A stretch of DNA of 64,000 nucleotides from Clostridium_AD sp050717515 (GTDB lineage Bacteria > Bacillota > Clostridia > Clostridiales > Clostridiaceae): positions 124,001-188,000 of the forward strand of contig NZ_JBOITL010000019.1 in NCBI RefSeq assembly GCF_050717515.1, read 5' to 3'. The notes below the pieces were generated by a model that searched no databases, had not been told where the DNA came from, and saw nothing but the letters and a program-made list of their open reading frames with translations. Positions 16,585 through 26,286 of the stretch are shown here, one piece after another (positions within the stretch are counted from its first letter, which is position 1; every line of letters starts with the position of its first letter). The translations under genes were made by a program, and so were the position numbers.

Positions 16585-18345
16585 TTGAATCATAATAAAA
16601 AAGTTAATAGATTAATGGCATTTATAATAGTGCTAACACTTCAAATCTCCTGGGTTGTAAGTGTTTTTGCTAAGCCTAGTGCAGAAGTTTCAAATTTGGA
16701 TGTGATTTTTGTTTTAGATGCTAGTGGGTCAATGAAAACCAGTGATCCTCAGGAAATAAGAACAGAAGCAATTAAAATGTTTCTAGATATGTGTGGAACT
16801 TCTGGAAACAAAGTAGGCCTTGTGGCTTATTCAGATAATATTATCCGGCTACATAATTTAGCCCAAATGAACTCAGCAGCGGACAAAGATAGTGTAAAGA
16901 GAATGACAACCGGTATACCCTTTGGACAAAAAACAGATACAGGGATGGGTATAAAAGAAGCTGTAAAACTTATGGAAAGCGGTCATGATGACACTCATAA
17001 ACCAATTATCATTCTTTTATCAGATGGTAAAAATGATCCACAGAGAAGTATGAATGAGTCATTAAAGGATTTAAATGATGCTACAAATACTGCTAAAAGT
17101 AAGGGGTATCCTATATATACTATAGGTTTAAACTATGATGGTACTGTAGATAAGGCACAATTAGAAAGTCTCTCAAGTAAAACTAAGGGTAAAACTTATA
17201 TAACTAATAAAGCAGAAGAACTTACACAGATATTAACAGATATTTATGCGGATAATTCAAAAATCAATATTCAAAATGGTGGAAGTATTATAGCAAATGG
17301 TGGATTTCAAGATGTAAAGTTAAATATACCCAATGACAATGTATTAGAAGCTAATGTATCTATACTATCGAATAAGCCTGTTTCCGTAAAACTGGTAAAT
17401 CCAAAGGGCGTGGAGGCACCTATTCCTTCTAAGGATATAATTTTTACTTCTTCGAGTAAGTATTCTATGTTAAAAATAGTAAAGCCGGTGCAAGGAGACT
17501 GGATAATCAAAGTTAAGGGAATTAGTGGAGACAAAATAAATATCAGCTACATTTTTAATTATGATATTGAGCTAAAGGCTAAATTTAATCCAGTTGCACC
17601 TAAAACAGGAGAAGTTATGAATATAGAAGCTTATTTCCTAGGTAATGGTCAAGTTATTGATGACAATGAGCTTTATAAAGATATGAAAGCTAAAATAGTA
17701 GTTAAAAATTTAAAAAGCGGAGATATTAAAGAATTTCCACTTCAAAATAGTGATCATTTATTTAGCGGAAAATATACCTTGCAAGATAATAATAAATATG
17801 AAGTTAAGGCAAGGGTTGATGGAAAGAGTTTTTATAGAGAAACTTCTCCTATAACAATTGGTGGAGGAAATGTAGTAAAACCTTCTAATAATACTCAAGC
17901 ACAGGAAAGTGGTAGTAAAAAAAATATAGCGAGTATTATTTTTGCAGTGCTCGCTATCATTGCCTTAATTATAATAGTAATAGTAGGTGTAGTGAAAAAG
18001 AAAAATAAAGCAACTGGCTTTGGTCGGGTGATGTTTCAAATTAGAGATGAAAATACTAATGAAGTATCAGCTCCTCAACATAGAAGTTTGCACACCTATA
18101 ATGGGAAATTTAGTCTTTATGATGTATTAGGGCTTAAAGAGGAATTTTCAGAGGTAGTGGACTTAAAATTTTACTTTAAGAAGGACGACAGCATTGAGAT
18201 AGCAAATAATTCACAGTGCAGTGTTCAAAAATCTGGTAGAGTTATATCAAAGGATATTAAGACAAAGTTGTATAATGGTGAAAGAATTGTAGTCCTTTTA
18301 AATAAATCATCTAAAAGTATAATTATAGAGTTTTATAGTAATTGA
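16585..18345 (+). CDS. Secreted/membrane-anchored vWA-domain protein, copy 1
   Basis: About 586 aa. TTG at 16585 is chosen because GGAG lies nine bases upstream and the product then begins with a normal signal peptide (NKKVNRLMAFIIVLTLQ..VSVFA). The vWA domain (about 38-235) has a complete MIDAS: LDASGSMKTSDP, a Thr in KTDTGMGI, and ILLSDGKND. An extracellular beta-rich part follows (about 240-430). A single membrane helix (IASIIFAVLAIIALIIIVIVGVV, ~450-472) then leads to a cytosolic C-terminal ~110-residue domain. It can therefore link an outside ligand with the GTPase/tubulin proteins inside. Confidence 0.85.
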   Translation: MNHNKKVNRLMAFIIVLTLQISWVVSVFAKPSAEVSNLDVIFVLDASGSMKTSDPQEIRTEAIKMFLDMCGTSGNKVGLVAYSDNIIRLHNLAQMNSAADKDSVKRMTTGIPFGQKTDTGMGIKEAVKLMESGHDDTHKPIIILLSDGKNDPQRSMNESLKDLNDATNTAKSKGYPIYTIGLNYDGTVDKAQLESLSSKTKGKTYITNKAEELTQILTDIYADNSKINIQNGGSIIANGGFQDVKLNIPNDNVLEANVSILSNKPVSVKLVNPKGVEAPIPSKDIIFTSSSKYSMLKIVKPVQGDWIIKVKGISGDKINISYIFNYDIELKAKFNPVAPKTGEVMNIEAYFLGNGQVIDDNELYKDMKAKIVVKNLKSGDIKEFPLQNSDHLFSGKYTLQDNNKYEVKARVDGKSFYRETSPITIGGGNVVKPSNNTQAQESGSKKNIASIIFAVLAIIALIIIVIVGVVKKKNKATGFGRVMFQIRDENTNEVSAPQHRSLHTYNGKFSLYDVLGLKEEFSEVVDLKFYFKKDDSIEIANNSQCSVQKSGRVISKDIKTKLYNGERIVVLLNKSSKSIIIEFYSN

Positions 18346-18378
18346 TGGAACTTAAAATTGAAAGTGAGGTAAATTAAT

Positions 18379-21300
18379 ATGAATGCAAATATAAGAGAAC
18401 ATATACAAGAACTAAATGTAATGACTGGTGGGGGAATTATTAGTGATAAAATACGTGTAGATACCATTGAAAATCCTATGCTTATTATAGGACTTGGTGG
18501 TACGGGTATAGATGCAATGCTAAGATTAAAATATCAAATAAATAGAAGATTTAAATTACCTGAAGATTCCTTAACAAAGGTAAGAAAAGAGAAGCCAGAT
18601 AAAATAGAATTTTTAGGATTTGAAACCAATATGCAGGAAAAAAACAAGAAATACAAGGGCATTGGACTGGACCCTCAAAGTGAATTGGTTATGTTATCTA
18701 ATGCAGAAATTGGAGCTATTTTAAGCGATAGAAAAGTTATGGACCCATGTATTTCGCAGTGGTTATCGCCAGAGCTTAATATATCAGATGGAATGAAAGG
18801 CGCTTGTGGTGTTAGGCAGGCGGGAAGGTTGTTACTTTTCACAAAAATAAATGAAGTTGTTGAAAGTATAGAGAAAAAAATAAATACTATTATGAAGGAT
18901 AGCAAAGAAAAACTATATGTATTTATGCTTACAGGTATTTCAGGGGGAACAGGAAGTGGATGTTTCCTTGATATTGCATACATAGTCAGAGGAATAATGG
19001 AAAGAAAATTTGGTGGCTATGGCATAGATAGAGTAAATATTTTAGGCTATTTGTTTACCCCAGATGTTAATATATCTAAGGGTCTTGGAATGCACGAGAG
19101 AAATTATATTATGAAAAATGGATATGCTGCATTAAAAGAATTAGATTATTTAATGAATATTTCTGAAAGAGGAGATAGATTCAAGCAGAAGTACAAAAGT
19201 GCTTTAGAAGTTGATTCGGGGGTTCCGCCTTTTGATTTATGCCATTTGATTTCCGCTACAAATAAAGAGGGTAAACTATTAAGTAATGCTTATGATTACT
19301 GCATGAATGTCACTGCAGAAAATATAACGAATTTTATGGCTAGTGAGGAGAGGCAAGCGGGACAGGAGTTTGCTATTCATGATTATATAAGCAACATTGA
19401 GCAAAACATTAAGAATATGGAAAAGCCTTATTCAGCAAATTATAAATATAACATTATAGGAGCATCTTCTGCAGTTTTACCTATTGAAGAAATAACTACT
19501 TATCTTGCATTTAAAGTCTTTGAAAAGATGGATGTAATGTTTGAAAAATCACCAACAGAGCAGGATGTGGATCAGTTCATTAGAATAGTGAAGCTAGATA
19601 AAGATTCTGTAGAAGCCAGGTTTGAACGTGAAAATTTAGGTAGACAACCAATTTCAGGTTATAAAAACAGAGATAAGTATGATTTTGCAAATGTTATTAA
19701 AAAAGAAGCAGTAAATATGGATGAAGAGCTTAGTGAATACTTAAGGGATGTTTGTGATGAATATTTGAAGGTTAAAAGACAGTACCCTGGTGAAATCTCT
19801 GTAGCTTTAAAGCAGCAGATAGATAGAATGTTTGAAGATGCAACTAAGGGACCTTTTTATGCTTCAAGGATGTTATTTTCAAATGAAGGCTTTAGTATGG
19901 TAAAAACCCTAGAGGTTATAAAAGAATCATTAGTAGAAAAGCATAGAAGATTACCGGATAATATTAAAAACCTTAGAGATGATGCTGGGGATAAATTTGA
20001 TGCAGCGAAAAAGACTATTTTATTTACAAAAGAATCAAAAAAGAATGATTACATTGAAGCTAAAATAGAGGAGTACTATGCAAGGGCAGAGGAAGAAAGA
20101 ACTTTGAAGATGATAGAATTCTATCAGTATGCTATTGAAATTATAAGTAGTTCAAATAATAAAATATATAAGGTTTATACAGAGATTTTAAATGAATTAA
20201 ACAAGGTGCTTAAAGAGGATGGAAATATTCTTGTTAAGGGTGAAGAAGTACAAATTAATAATGGAAAGACTTATTATTGGAATCTTATTAATGTACCAGA
20301 TGTGGTAAAAACTATAGATAAAATGGTTTGTGACGAGGATACAAATGATTTAATAAGAAGATTTACATATAAGCTTTTAGGGGAATCACAAAAATGGATT
20401 GATGAGCAGCATATGGATATAGTAGGTTCTATATCAAATTTTGTATCAGAAGAGTTCGGCGATATAATAACAAAATCTATGGAAGATTTTTTAGTAATGA
20501 AGTATGGAGAAGAAAAATCTATTGAAAGATTAATTCAAACGGAAATTGCACCAAGACTAGATGAAGATGCAATACCAGTATTTCAGCTTCAAGATGCAGG
20601 TGGCTCACTAATCTTCCCATCTTGGAATATGGTCTCAGTGCCAGCTAAAACTCCAAGAATATATAAGGGAATTAAGGAATATAAAGAAAGTAGTACATTA
20701 GGTCACTCTGTAAACATTAAGAGGAGTAAGGTATCAAATAAAATATTTTGGCTAAATACAGAAAATGGAGTACCACTCTATGCGTATACTTCAATAAGAC
20801 AATACGAAAAAATTTATGAAGAATCTATTTTCACTAAAGAGGGAATAGGAAGACATCTTATTCAAACAAGGGATATTAATTGGACATATTTGCCATCACC
20901 TATTCCTGAAAAATCTTGGGGAACTAGTTATCATAATGAAAGAGTGAAAAAATATAACGGTGAAATAAGACTGGTTTTTGATAAAGCTATGAATTATGGC
21001 TGTATAGAGCGTGTATCTGAGATTACGAATTCACAGTATAAAGTCATTGTCACTAAAGAATTTAATATAGAAAAATTCTTATTAAATTACGATTTAGCTA
21101 TTGAAGAAGATAAAACTCCAAATATGGCTGAAATAAGAAAATGCATTGGAGAACTTAGAAAATTAATGGAGAACAAATTAGAAAACATTGAGGACTATGA
21201 TTTGCAAATGTATTACATTTTTGATAGTAGAGATGAAGAGGTTGCAAAGGAAAACTTAATAAGAAGCCCAAGATTAATAGAGCTTTTAAAAGTTGAGATA

Positions 21301-21783
21301 GATAAATATGAAGCTGTAGAGGATCAGATAAATAAACTTGGGAGATTTATAGGAGATAACGATAAAAAAACCAAATTAATAGATAACTTTATCCAAGCTA
21401 TGTATACAGAAACCATTTGTAAAAAGGGTATTGTGTATATGTATGATAAAGATGCAGATGAAAGGACAGAAATAGAGCCATTTGTTAACCTAATGAAGCA
21501 AAAGCAATACCCTGAATACTCAATTTATAATAAGTATTGTGAAATTGATGAAAAGCATAGAAAGGTTATTGAGGCTAAGTCTGATAAAAGATTAGCGGAT
21601 TTATCTATGGAAGAGGGAACTACTACATTGTACAGTAGAATAAAATGCATGATTGAGATTTATAGTAAGGCTATTGAAGAGTTAGATTACAGAAGGTATG
21701 AAATAGAGGATGGCCAGGATATGTATAGTTTTTATGTTAATACTTATGACAAGCTTAAAGAGATTAGGGTGAATTTAGAATAG
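18379..21783 (+). CDS. Large tubulin-like GTPase (Tubulin_2 type)
   Basis: 1134 aa. The tubulin/FtsZ-like nucleotide domain occupies about 1-400: PMLIIGLGGTGIDAMLRLK (phosphate loop, ~33-50) and the tubulin signature LTGISGGTGSGCFLDIAYIVRG (G-rich loop 188-194). FDLCHLISATNKEGKL and YNIIGASSAVLPIEEI are later core segments. The remaining ~700 residues are mainly helical with a beta part (about 740-900), far longer than FtsZ (~350) or TubZ (~450). Probably polymerises or assembles in a GTP-dependent way next to the membrane vWA proteins (inference). It is the centre of the eleven-gene locus. Confidence 0.82.
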   Translation: MNANIREHIQELNVMTGGGIISDKIRVDTIENPMLIIGLGGTGIDAMLRLKYQINRRFKLPEDSLTKVRKEKPDKIEFLGFETNMQEKNKKYKGIGLDPQSELVMLSNAEIGAILSDRKVMDPCISQWLSPELNISDGMKGACGVRQAGRLLLFTKINEVVESIEKKINTIMKDSKEKLYVFMLTGISGGTGSGCFLDIAYIVRGIMERKFGGYGIDRVNILGYLFTPDVNISKGLGMHERNYIMKNGYAALKELDYLMNISERGDRFKQKYKSALEVDSGVPPFDLCHLISATNKEGKLLSNAYDYCMNVTAENITNFMASEERQAGQEFAIHDYISNIEQNIKNMEKPYSANYKYNIIGASSAVLPIEEITTYLAFKVFEKMDVMFEKSPTEQDVDQFIRIVKLDKDSVEARFERENLGRQPISGYKNRDKYDFANVIKKEAVNMDEELSEYLRDVCDEYLKVKRQYPGEISVALKQQIDRMFEDATKGPFYASRMLFSNEGFSMVKTLEVIKESLVEKHRRLPDNIKNLRDDAGDKFDAAKKTILFTKESKKNDYIEAKIEEYYARAEEERTLKMIEFYQYAIEIISSSNNKIYKVYTEILNELNKVLKEDGNILVKGEEVQINNGKTYYWNLINVPDVVKTIDKMVCDEDTNDLIRRFTYKLLGESQKWIDEQHMDIVGSISNFVSEEFGDIITKSMEDFLVMKYGEEKSIERLIQTEIAPRLDEDAIPVFQLQDAGGSLIFPSWNMVSVPAKTPRIYKGIKEYKESSTLGHSVNIKRSKVSNKIFWLNTENGVPLYAYTSIRQYEKIYEESIFTKEGIGRHLIQTRDINWTYLPSPIPEKSWGTSYHNERVKKYNGEIRLVFDKAMNYGCIERVSEITNSQYKVIVTKEFNIEKFLLNYDLAIEEDKTPNMAEIRKCIGELRKLMENKLENIEDYDLQMYYIFDSRDEEVAKENLIRSPRLIELLKVEIDKYEAVEDQINKLGRFIGDNDKKTKLIDNFIQAMYTETICKKGIVYMYDKDADERTEIEPFVNLMKQKQYPEYSIYNKYCEIDEKHRKVIEAKSDKRLADLSMEEGTTTLYSRIKCMIEIYSKAIEELDYRRYEIEDGQDMYSFYVNTYDKLKEIRVNLE

Positions 21784-21792
21784 CTTAGAGTT

Positions 21793-21866
21793 AAGAATGA
21801 AGTGTTAAGGGTAGTTTATAGGGAACTAAATTAGTTCACTATAAACTTTTAACTCTTAAAATTTAA
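21793..21866. repeat. Long imperfect inverted repeat between the two tubulin-like genes
   Basis: Inner arms AGTTTATAGGGAACTAA and TTAGTTCACTATAAACT (17 bases, one mismatch, 1-base loop) are nested in outer arms AGAGTTAA / TTAACTCT. It lies in the only long gap (115 bases) of the locus. There is no T tract, so it is not a typical terminator. It may be a processing or attenuating hairpin, or a scattered small repeat of the TTAAGAGTTAA type. Confidence 0.8.
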
Positions 21867-21898
21867 TTTTCAATTCAAAAAGGTGGTGAGCCTCAAAA

Positions 21899-24244
21899 AT
21901 GGAAAATATCTTGAAAGAATATGCACAGGGATATTGTTTAAGTACGGATAATACGGTGTACAGAGAAGACGAACAGAAAATTGCCAGCAGTCCGGTGGTT
22001 TTTGTTTTTATTGGAGATAAGAGTAATGAAGGGTTAAAGTCTGTATATGAGGATGTAAATAAAAAATGGGATAATAGTAAAGGTATAATGTTTTTTAATG
22101 TATATAATAAAGAAAAATTTGAAGCTGAAAATGTTTTTAATTTTAAGATCCAAGTTGAGGGTATAGACATAGAAGATAAAAAAACCATTAGATATGATAT
22201 AAGTAATAATTTTTATAACAGTGAAAAGGGACTTATAGCTTTAAATGAAGAAATAATGAAGATGAAAAACAAGCTTTTAGATTGTGGTAAACTTTTTACT
22301 TCCTTCGAGAGGGTAAATATTTCTGTGGTAAGTAGAGCGGATGATGCTATGAATATTTTAGTGGCGGAAATAAGTTTGCTAATAAAAAGTAAGCTTTCAC
22401 AGCATTTTAGAATTGTGTTAGCAGATTTTTACGGTTTACTCCTAGAAAAAAACCAGGAGGATGCATTTTTTGATGCTGCCATAGCCTTTAGCTTTTTTAA
22501 AGAGCTTTCATATATGCAAAAAAGTGATTTCACTTTTAAAGAAGATATAGAGGTTTTTGGAAGTGACAGGAAACTCCCTGTTATTAGTGAAAACAAACCT
22601 ATATTTGATTTAGTATATTTGCTTAGCGATACTAATGAAAAAGGTATAATTTCTAGTGGAAGTATGCAAGATAATTACGAAATTATTTCCTATATAAATC
22701 TTATAAAAAATAGAAATGTGAATATAGATACTTATTATGATATGGAAAATCAATACTATGATAATGCTAGGTTTAAAAAAAATATTTCAAGGGAGAATGG
22801 GAGCTTTACTCTAGTTACTGCAGGACTTGCAAAGGTCAAAAGGCCCAATAATACAGTTGCACTTATGGCTGTAAATCAATTTTATGATGAGCTGATAAAT
22901 AAAATGCAAAATTATTCAAATAAAAATAAAGATAATTTGCTTAGAGTTTTTATGTTAGATGATGAAAGTTTAGATTTAAAAGCTAGTAGTATGTTACCAG
23001 AAGGCAGCGCGGTAGAGGATATGAGGGGACTTATGACTATAAGTTACAATGTTTCAGTTTCAAAACTTGCGAAACTTACATTAAGGGAAGCTGAGGGAAT
23101 GCTTTATGAGAATAGTTGTGAGCATTTCTTCAATGAGAATTTTGAAAAAATCATTGATGAAAAATTTAAAAATATAAGTCTTAATAAGGAAATACGTGGC
23201 ATTGTTAAGCTTTTGATGGAAGATAAAAGCTATGGGTTATATGGCACATATAGTTTAACAGAGCCTTTAGAAGTGTTGCAGGACATAAGGCTTAAGTGTG
23301 TGGATATAGATAAAAGTATTGAAGCTATAAATCAGGAAATTTATGAAATGTATAGTAAAAGAGTCCAAGTACCTTCGCTTTTCAAAAGTTTATTTTCAGC
23401 AAATGCTGTTTTAGATGATATTAAAAAAAATTTATTTAAAGGCGTGTATGGAAATAAATTATGCATACTAAAACTTAAGATAGCTCAAAGTATCCTGAGA
23501 AAAAGCGAAGAAATTATTATTAGTGTTCATGAAGAACTTGCGGAAAAAATTAATTATATTGAAAGTATAAGGGAGTGTATTGAGGATTATACAAATAGTG
23601 ATATTAAACAGCAGAATGAATATATAGCGCAAAATATAAAAGAATATTACAGGATTATAATTAAGAAAATAGTAAATAAATTATCAGAGAGCTATGGGGA
23701 AGATTTTTATTTTAAGGAAAAATTTTTAGGGGATATATATCAGTATAGGAATGATAAAAATCAATTTATAAAAAAACTATGTGAGGTTTGTAATAAATAT
23801 ATTTTATGCGAAGCCGAATTCTCAAAATCCTTTGAGGATGAGTTAAATGAAAGAGCTAATGTATCTATAGAGTTTATAGATAACAGTGTATTATCTAAAG
23901 AGGAATTGTATAAAAGGCTCTACGGAATATTAGAGGAAAACTCCACTGTAAAAGCTTATATTATGAATTATAATGTAAATAAATATGAAGAAAAATATTT
24001 TTTTGGTGACTACAGTAGTGATTTTATTAAATATGCTTTTAATGTGGATAGAGATGGTAGAAGCTACAATATAGGTTATGTTCATGAAAAAAGAGCTAGT
24101 GGTATAGAGAAACTTAATTTAATGGGTGGCTTTACTTTAGGAGATGTAATGTATATTAAAAACGCTGCAAGATATTATCATTCTTGCATAGATAATGAAT
24201 ATAAGCTTCATAGAATAGATGCATCAGTACTTCCAGACATTTAG
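21899..24244 (+). CDS. Divergent second tubulin-like protein (proposed), no G-loop
   Basis: 781 aa, no named family recognised. Its first ~340 residues parallel the tubulin-like neighbour. SPVVFVFIGDKSNEGLKSVY stands where the neighbour has the phosphate loop, and RVNISVVSRADDAMNILVAEISLLIK replaces GGTGSG. PIFDLVYLLSDTNEKGIISSGSMQD matches PFDLCHLISATNKEGKLLSNA. FTLVTAGLAKVKRPNNTVALMAVNQFYDELI matches NIIGASSAVLPIEEITTYLAFKVFEKM. The glycine signature is absent, so nucleotide binding is doubtful. The C-terminal 400 residues are helical. Proposed as a co-polymer or cap for the 18379 protein (inference). GTG/ATG context: ATG with GGTGGTGAG upstream. Confidence 0.6.
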   Translation: MENILKEYAQGYCLSTDNTVYREDEQKIASSPVVFVFIGDKSNEGLKSVYEDVNKKWDNSKGIMFFNVYNKEKFEAENVFNFKIQVEGIDIEDKKTIRYDISNNFYNSEKGLIALNEEIMKMKNKLLDCGKLFTSFERVNISVVSRADDAMNILVAEISLLIKSKLSQHFRIVLADFYGLLLEKNQEDAFFDAAIAFSFFKELSYMQKSDFTFKEDIEVFGSDRKLPVISENKPIFDLVYLLSDTNEKGIISSGSMQDNYEIISYINLIKNRNVNIDTYYDMENQYYDNARFKKNISRENGSFTLVTAGLAKVKRPNNTVALMAVNQFYDELINKMQNYSNKNKDNLLRVFMLDDESLDLKASSMLPEGSAVEDMRGLMTISYNVSVSKLAKLTLREAEGMLYENSCEHFFNENFEKIIDEKFKNISLNKEIRGIVKLLMEDKSYGLYGTYSLTEPLEVLQDIRLKCVDIDKSIEAINQEIYEMYSKRVQVPSLFKSLFSANAVLDDIKKNLFKGVYGNKLCILKLKIAQSILRKSEEIIISVHEELAEKINYIESIRECIEDYTNSDIKQQNEYIAQNIKEYYRIIIKKIVNKLSESYGEDFYFKEKFLGDIYQYRNDKNQFIKKLCEVCNKYILCEAEFSKSFEDELNERANVSIEFIDNSVLSKEELYKRLYGILEENSTVKAYIMNYNVNKYEEKYFFGDYSSDFIKYAFNVDRDGRSYNIGYVHEKRASGIEKLNLMGGFTLGDVMYIKNAARYYHSCIDNEYKLHRIDASVLPDI

Positions 24245-24264
24245 TTTGAAAAGGGGGATTTTTT

Positions 24265-25539
24265 GTGAAGGATAAGAGAATTAATGGGCTAATGATTTTA
24301 ATGAGTGGGGGAGGGGGTATTTTAGGCTTTATTTTTAGTGAACTATTATTAAATGCTTATAAATATAGCCTTCCTCAAAGTGTACTTATGGGATTATATT
24401 TTGGAATTATAGCTTTCTTTGCAGGGCTTATGTGTATTATTGCAGAGGCTATCCATCCAAGGCTTAATGGTTATAATTGGAAAAACAATTATTTAAAAAC
24501 TTCTTTAAAGTTTTTAGTACCTTGCACCTTTGTACTTTTATTTATAGTTGGTGCATTATTTCAATTTATTTATGGGTTTAATACTAACAATAAAAAGGTT
24601 AATGATATATTGCTTTTAATTGATACTTCGGAAAGTATGAAAAGTACAGATCCCAATAATGATAGATTTGTAGCAACAAAAAATCTTATTAAAAATATGG
24701 ATGAGGAAAAAAGATTCTCTATTTACACCTTTGATAATGAAGTTTTAGAAATATTTCCAATGACTAAAGCTACAGAAAAAACTAAAGAAGTAGCCTTAGA
24801 AAAGTTAGAATCTCTAAAAACTCCTAAGGGTCAGACAAATATGAAGGCAGCGTTAGATACTGCTTTAAAGGAAATACAAAGTACCACGCAAGTTGATAGG
24901 AATGCTATTGTACTATTGTTATCTGATGGAGAGGATAGCTTTGATTTAAATAAAAACTTTGAAGAGGTTATAAAACCTTTTCAGGATAATAAAATTTCAG
25001 TTTATACTGTAGGTATGGCTAAGGATAATAATTTGAAAATGCTAAAGAAAATATCCAGTGTAACTAACGGAAATTATTACAGTGTTTCTGAAAGTAAATA
25101 TTTGAAGGACATTTTCAGTAAAATCTATAAATATAGAGATCAAAGGCTACTGGTAGATAAAAGAAATGGCTTATTTGATAGTATTAGATTTTATGCAATA
25201 ATGAGAATTATGATTATAACGCTTGTGGGAGCTGTTATTTCAACAGCAATAAGTTTTATGTTTGATAATAAATATCTTTTAAAGGGCTTTATTATAGGTG
25301 GACTAGTAGGAGGGCTCACTGCAGGCATTGTTTTAGAAGTAGGATTTAGATTTATACCCTGGGCTGGAACTTTGCATAGACTAATTGCAGCTGTAATGCT
25401 AACAACTATATTCACTTTATTTTCAGTATCTGTAGATGTAAAAGACAAAAAAACCGGATTTTTTAAAGGTGTGAAATCGAAAATAGATTATGATTCATAT
25501 TCAAATAATTCAAAAGGCAGTAATACATTTGGTGGATAG
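24265..25539 (+). CDS. Polytopic membrane protein with vWA domain, copy 2
   Basis: 424 aa from a GTG with AAGGGGG seven bases upstream. Three N-terminal membrane helices (about 8-30, 40-62, 83-106) precede a vWA domain (about 112-290) with complete MIDAS: LLIDTSESMKSTDP (120-124), a Thr in KGQTNMKAAL, and LLSDGEDS. Three further helices (about 310-332, 338-362, 370-392) and a short Asn/Ser-rich tail follow. The DxSxSMK[ST]xDP loop is close to that of the 16585 protein, but the membrane plan differs: odd helix counts put the vWA domain outside if the N terminus is inside. Opens the second gene set. Confidence 0.84.
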   Translation: MKDKRINGLMILMSGGGGILGFIFSELLLNAYKYSLPQSVLMGLYFGIIAFFAGLMCIIAEAIHPRLNGYNWKNNYLKTSLKFLVPCTFVLLFIVGALFQFIYGFNTNNKKVNDILLLIDTSESMKSTDPNNDRFVATKNLIKNMDEEKRFSIYTFDNEVLEIFPMTKATEKTKEVALEKLESLKTPKGQTNMKAALDTALKEIQSTTQVDRNAIVLLLSDGEDSFDLNKNFEEVIKPFQDNKISVYTVGMAKDNNLKMLKKISSVTNGNYYSVSESKYLKDIFSKIYKYRDQRLLVDKRNGLFDSIRFYAIMRIMIITLVGAVISTAISFMFDNKYLLKGFIIGGLVGGLTAGIVLEVGFRFIPWAGTLHRLIAAVMLTTIFTLFSVSVDVKDKKTGFFKGVKSKIDYDSYSNNSKGSNTFGG

Positions 25540-25566
25540 AAATTTATAATAGTTAGGAGTGTTGCT

Positions 25567-26205
25567 ATGAATATGAGAGATTTAGAAAATTTAGAAAGAG
25601 GCATAAAAGCTGTAAAATGTGAAATAGAAAAAGAAAAATTTGTTATAAAATGGGAATGGGCACAAGGCTCTGATGTAGTCTATATTTTTAAGTCTGAAGC
25701 TCTAAATGAGGCAGGTATAGAAGATATAACTAAGGAGAATATAAAGATATTTACTAGAGAAGAATATAGAGAGTTTAGTGGTTATGTTGAGAGTATAAGG
25801 GAGATTAATCAATACAAATTTATGATTTTTAAAGCGGAGCAAATTAATGAGGAGCTTATCCTTGTAAAACAGCAGGATGGCGAAAATGAAGTAATTGTTT
25901 GTACAGGAAAGCCGGATGTTTTTTATGAGATTACAGAACGTACCTCCTTATTTAGTAAAAATAAAAAGGTGAAGATGAGAATAATTTGTGATGCACCTTT
26001 TAAAAAAGATGTGCTATGTTATGTAAAAAAACAGGGAAACTACCCCATTAACAAGGATGATGGAATTAAATTTGATTTTATAGGGGACTTTCATCCAGGG
26101 GTAAATGAAATGCCTAATATAGAAATCAGTAGGGATGAATTTGTTAAGATTTTCATAAAAGACGTTAATAGGTATGGAAGCGCATATAATTTGAGAGAAA
26201 AGTAA
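25567..26205 (+). CDS. Beta-sandwich accessory protein, short form (second copy)
   Basis: 212 aa. It begins with a beta domain, KFVIKWEWAQGSDVVYIFKSEA, equivalent to the LQWQWPEKANKIKVIYRGD stretch at 10632, and lacks that protein's acidic N-terminal third. The second beta domain (about 115-212) has SLFSKNKKVKMRIICDAPFKKDV and KQGNYPINKDDGIKFDF, matching the paralogue's 'P-I-x-K-x-D-G' segment. Soluble, no catalytic motif. Pairing with each GTPase gene suggests an adaptor role (inference). ATG start with GGAGTG upstream. Confidence 0.72.
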   Translation: MNMRDLENLERGIKAVKCEIEKEKFVIKWEWAQGSDVVYIFKSEALNEAGIEDITKENIKIFTREEYREFSGYVESIREINQYKFMIFKAEQINEELILVKQQDGENEVIVCTGKPDVFYEITERTSLFSKNKKVKMRIICDAPFKKDVLCYVKKQGNYPINKDDGIKFDFIGDFHPGVNEMPNIEISRDEFVKIFIKDVNRYGSAYNLREK

Positions 26206-26230
26206 GAGAAAGTTCATTGGTAGCTATAAA

Positions 26231-26286
26231 AGGGAGGTGAGTACCTGATGGTTTTTATAAGTCAGGTATTATATGGGCATTTTTGA
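26231..26286 (+). promoter_or_regulatory. Leader mini-ORF and hairpin before the second GTPase gene
   Basis: The strong ribosome site AGGGAGGTGA (26231-26240) serves ATG 26248, not the GTPase ATG at 26273. The 12-codon frame MVFISQVLYGHF ends at TGA 26284-26286, overlapping the GTPase start in another frame. A perfect 7-bp stem TACCTGA (26242-26248) / TCAGGTA (26262-26268) encloses the mini-ORF start. This suggests translational coupling or control of GTPase synthesis (inference). Confidence 0.55.
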
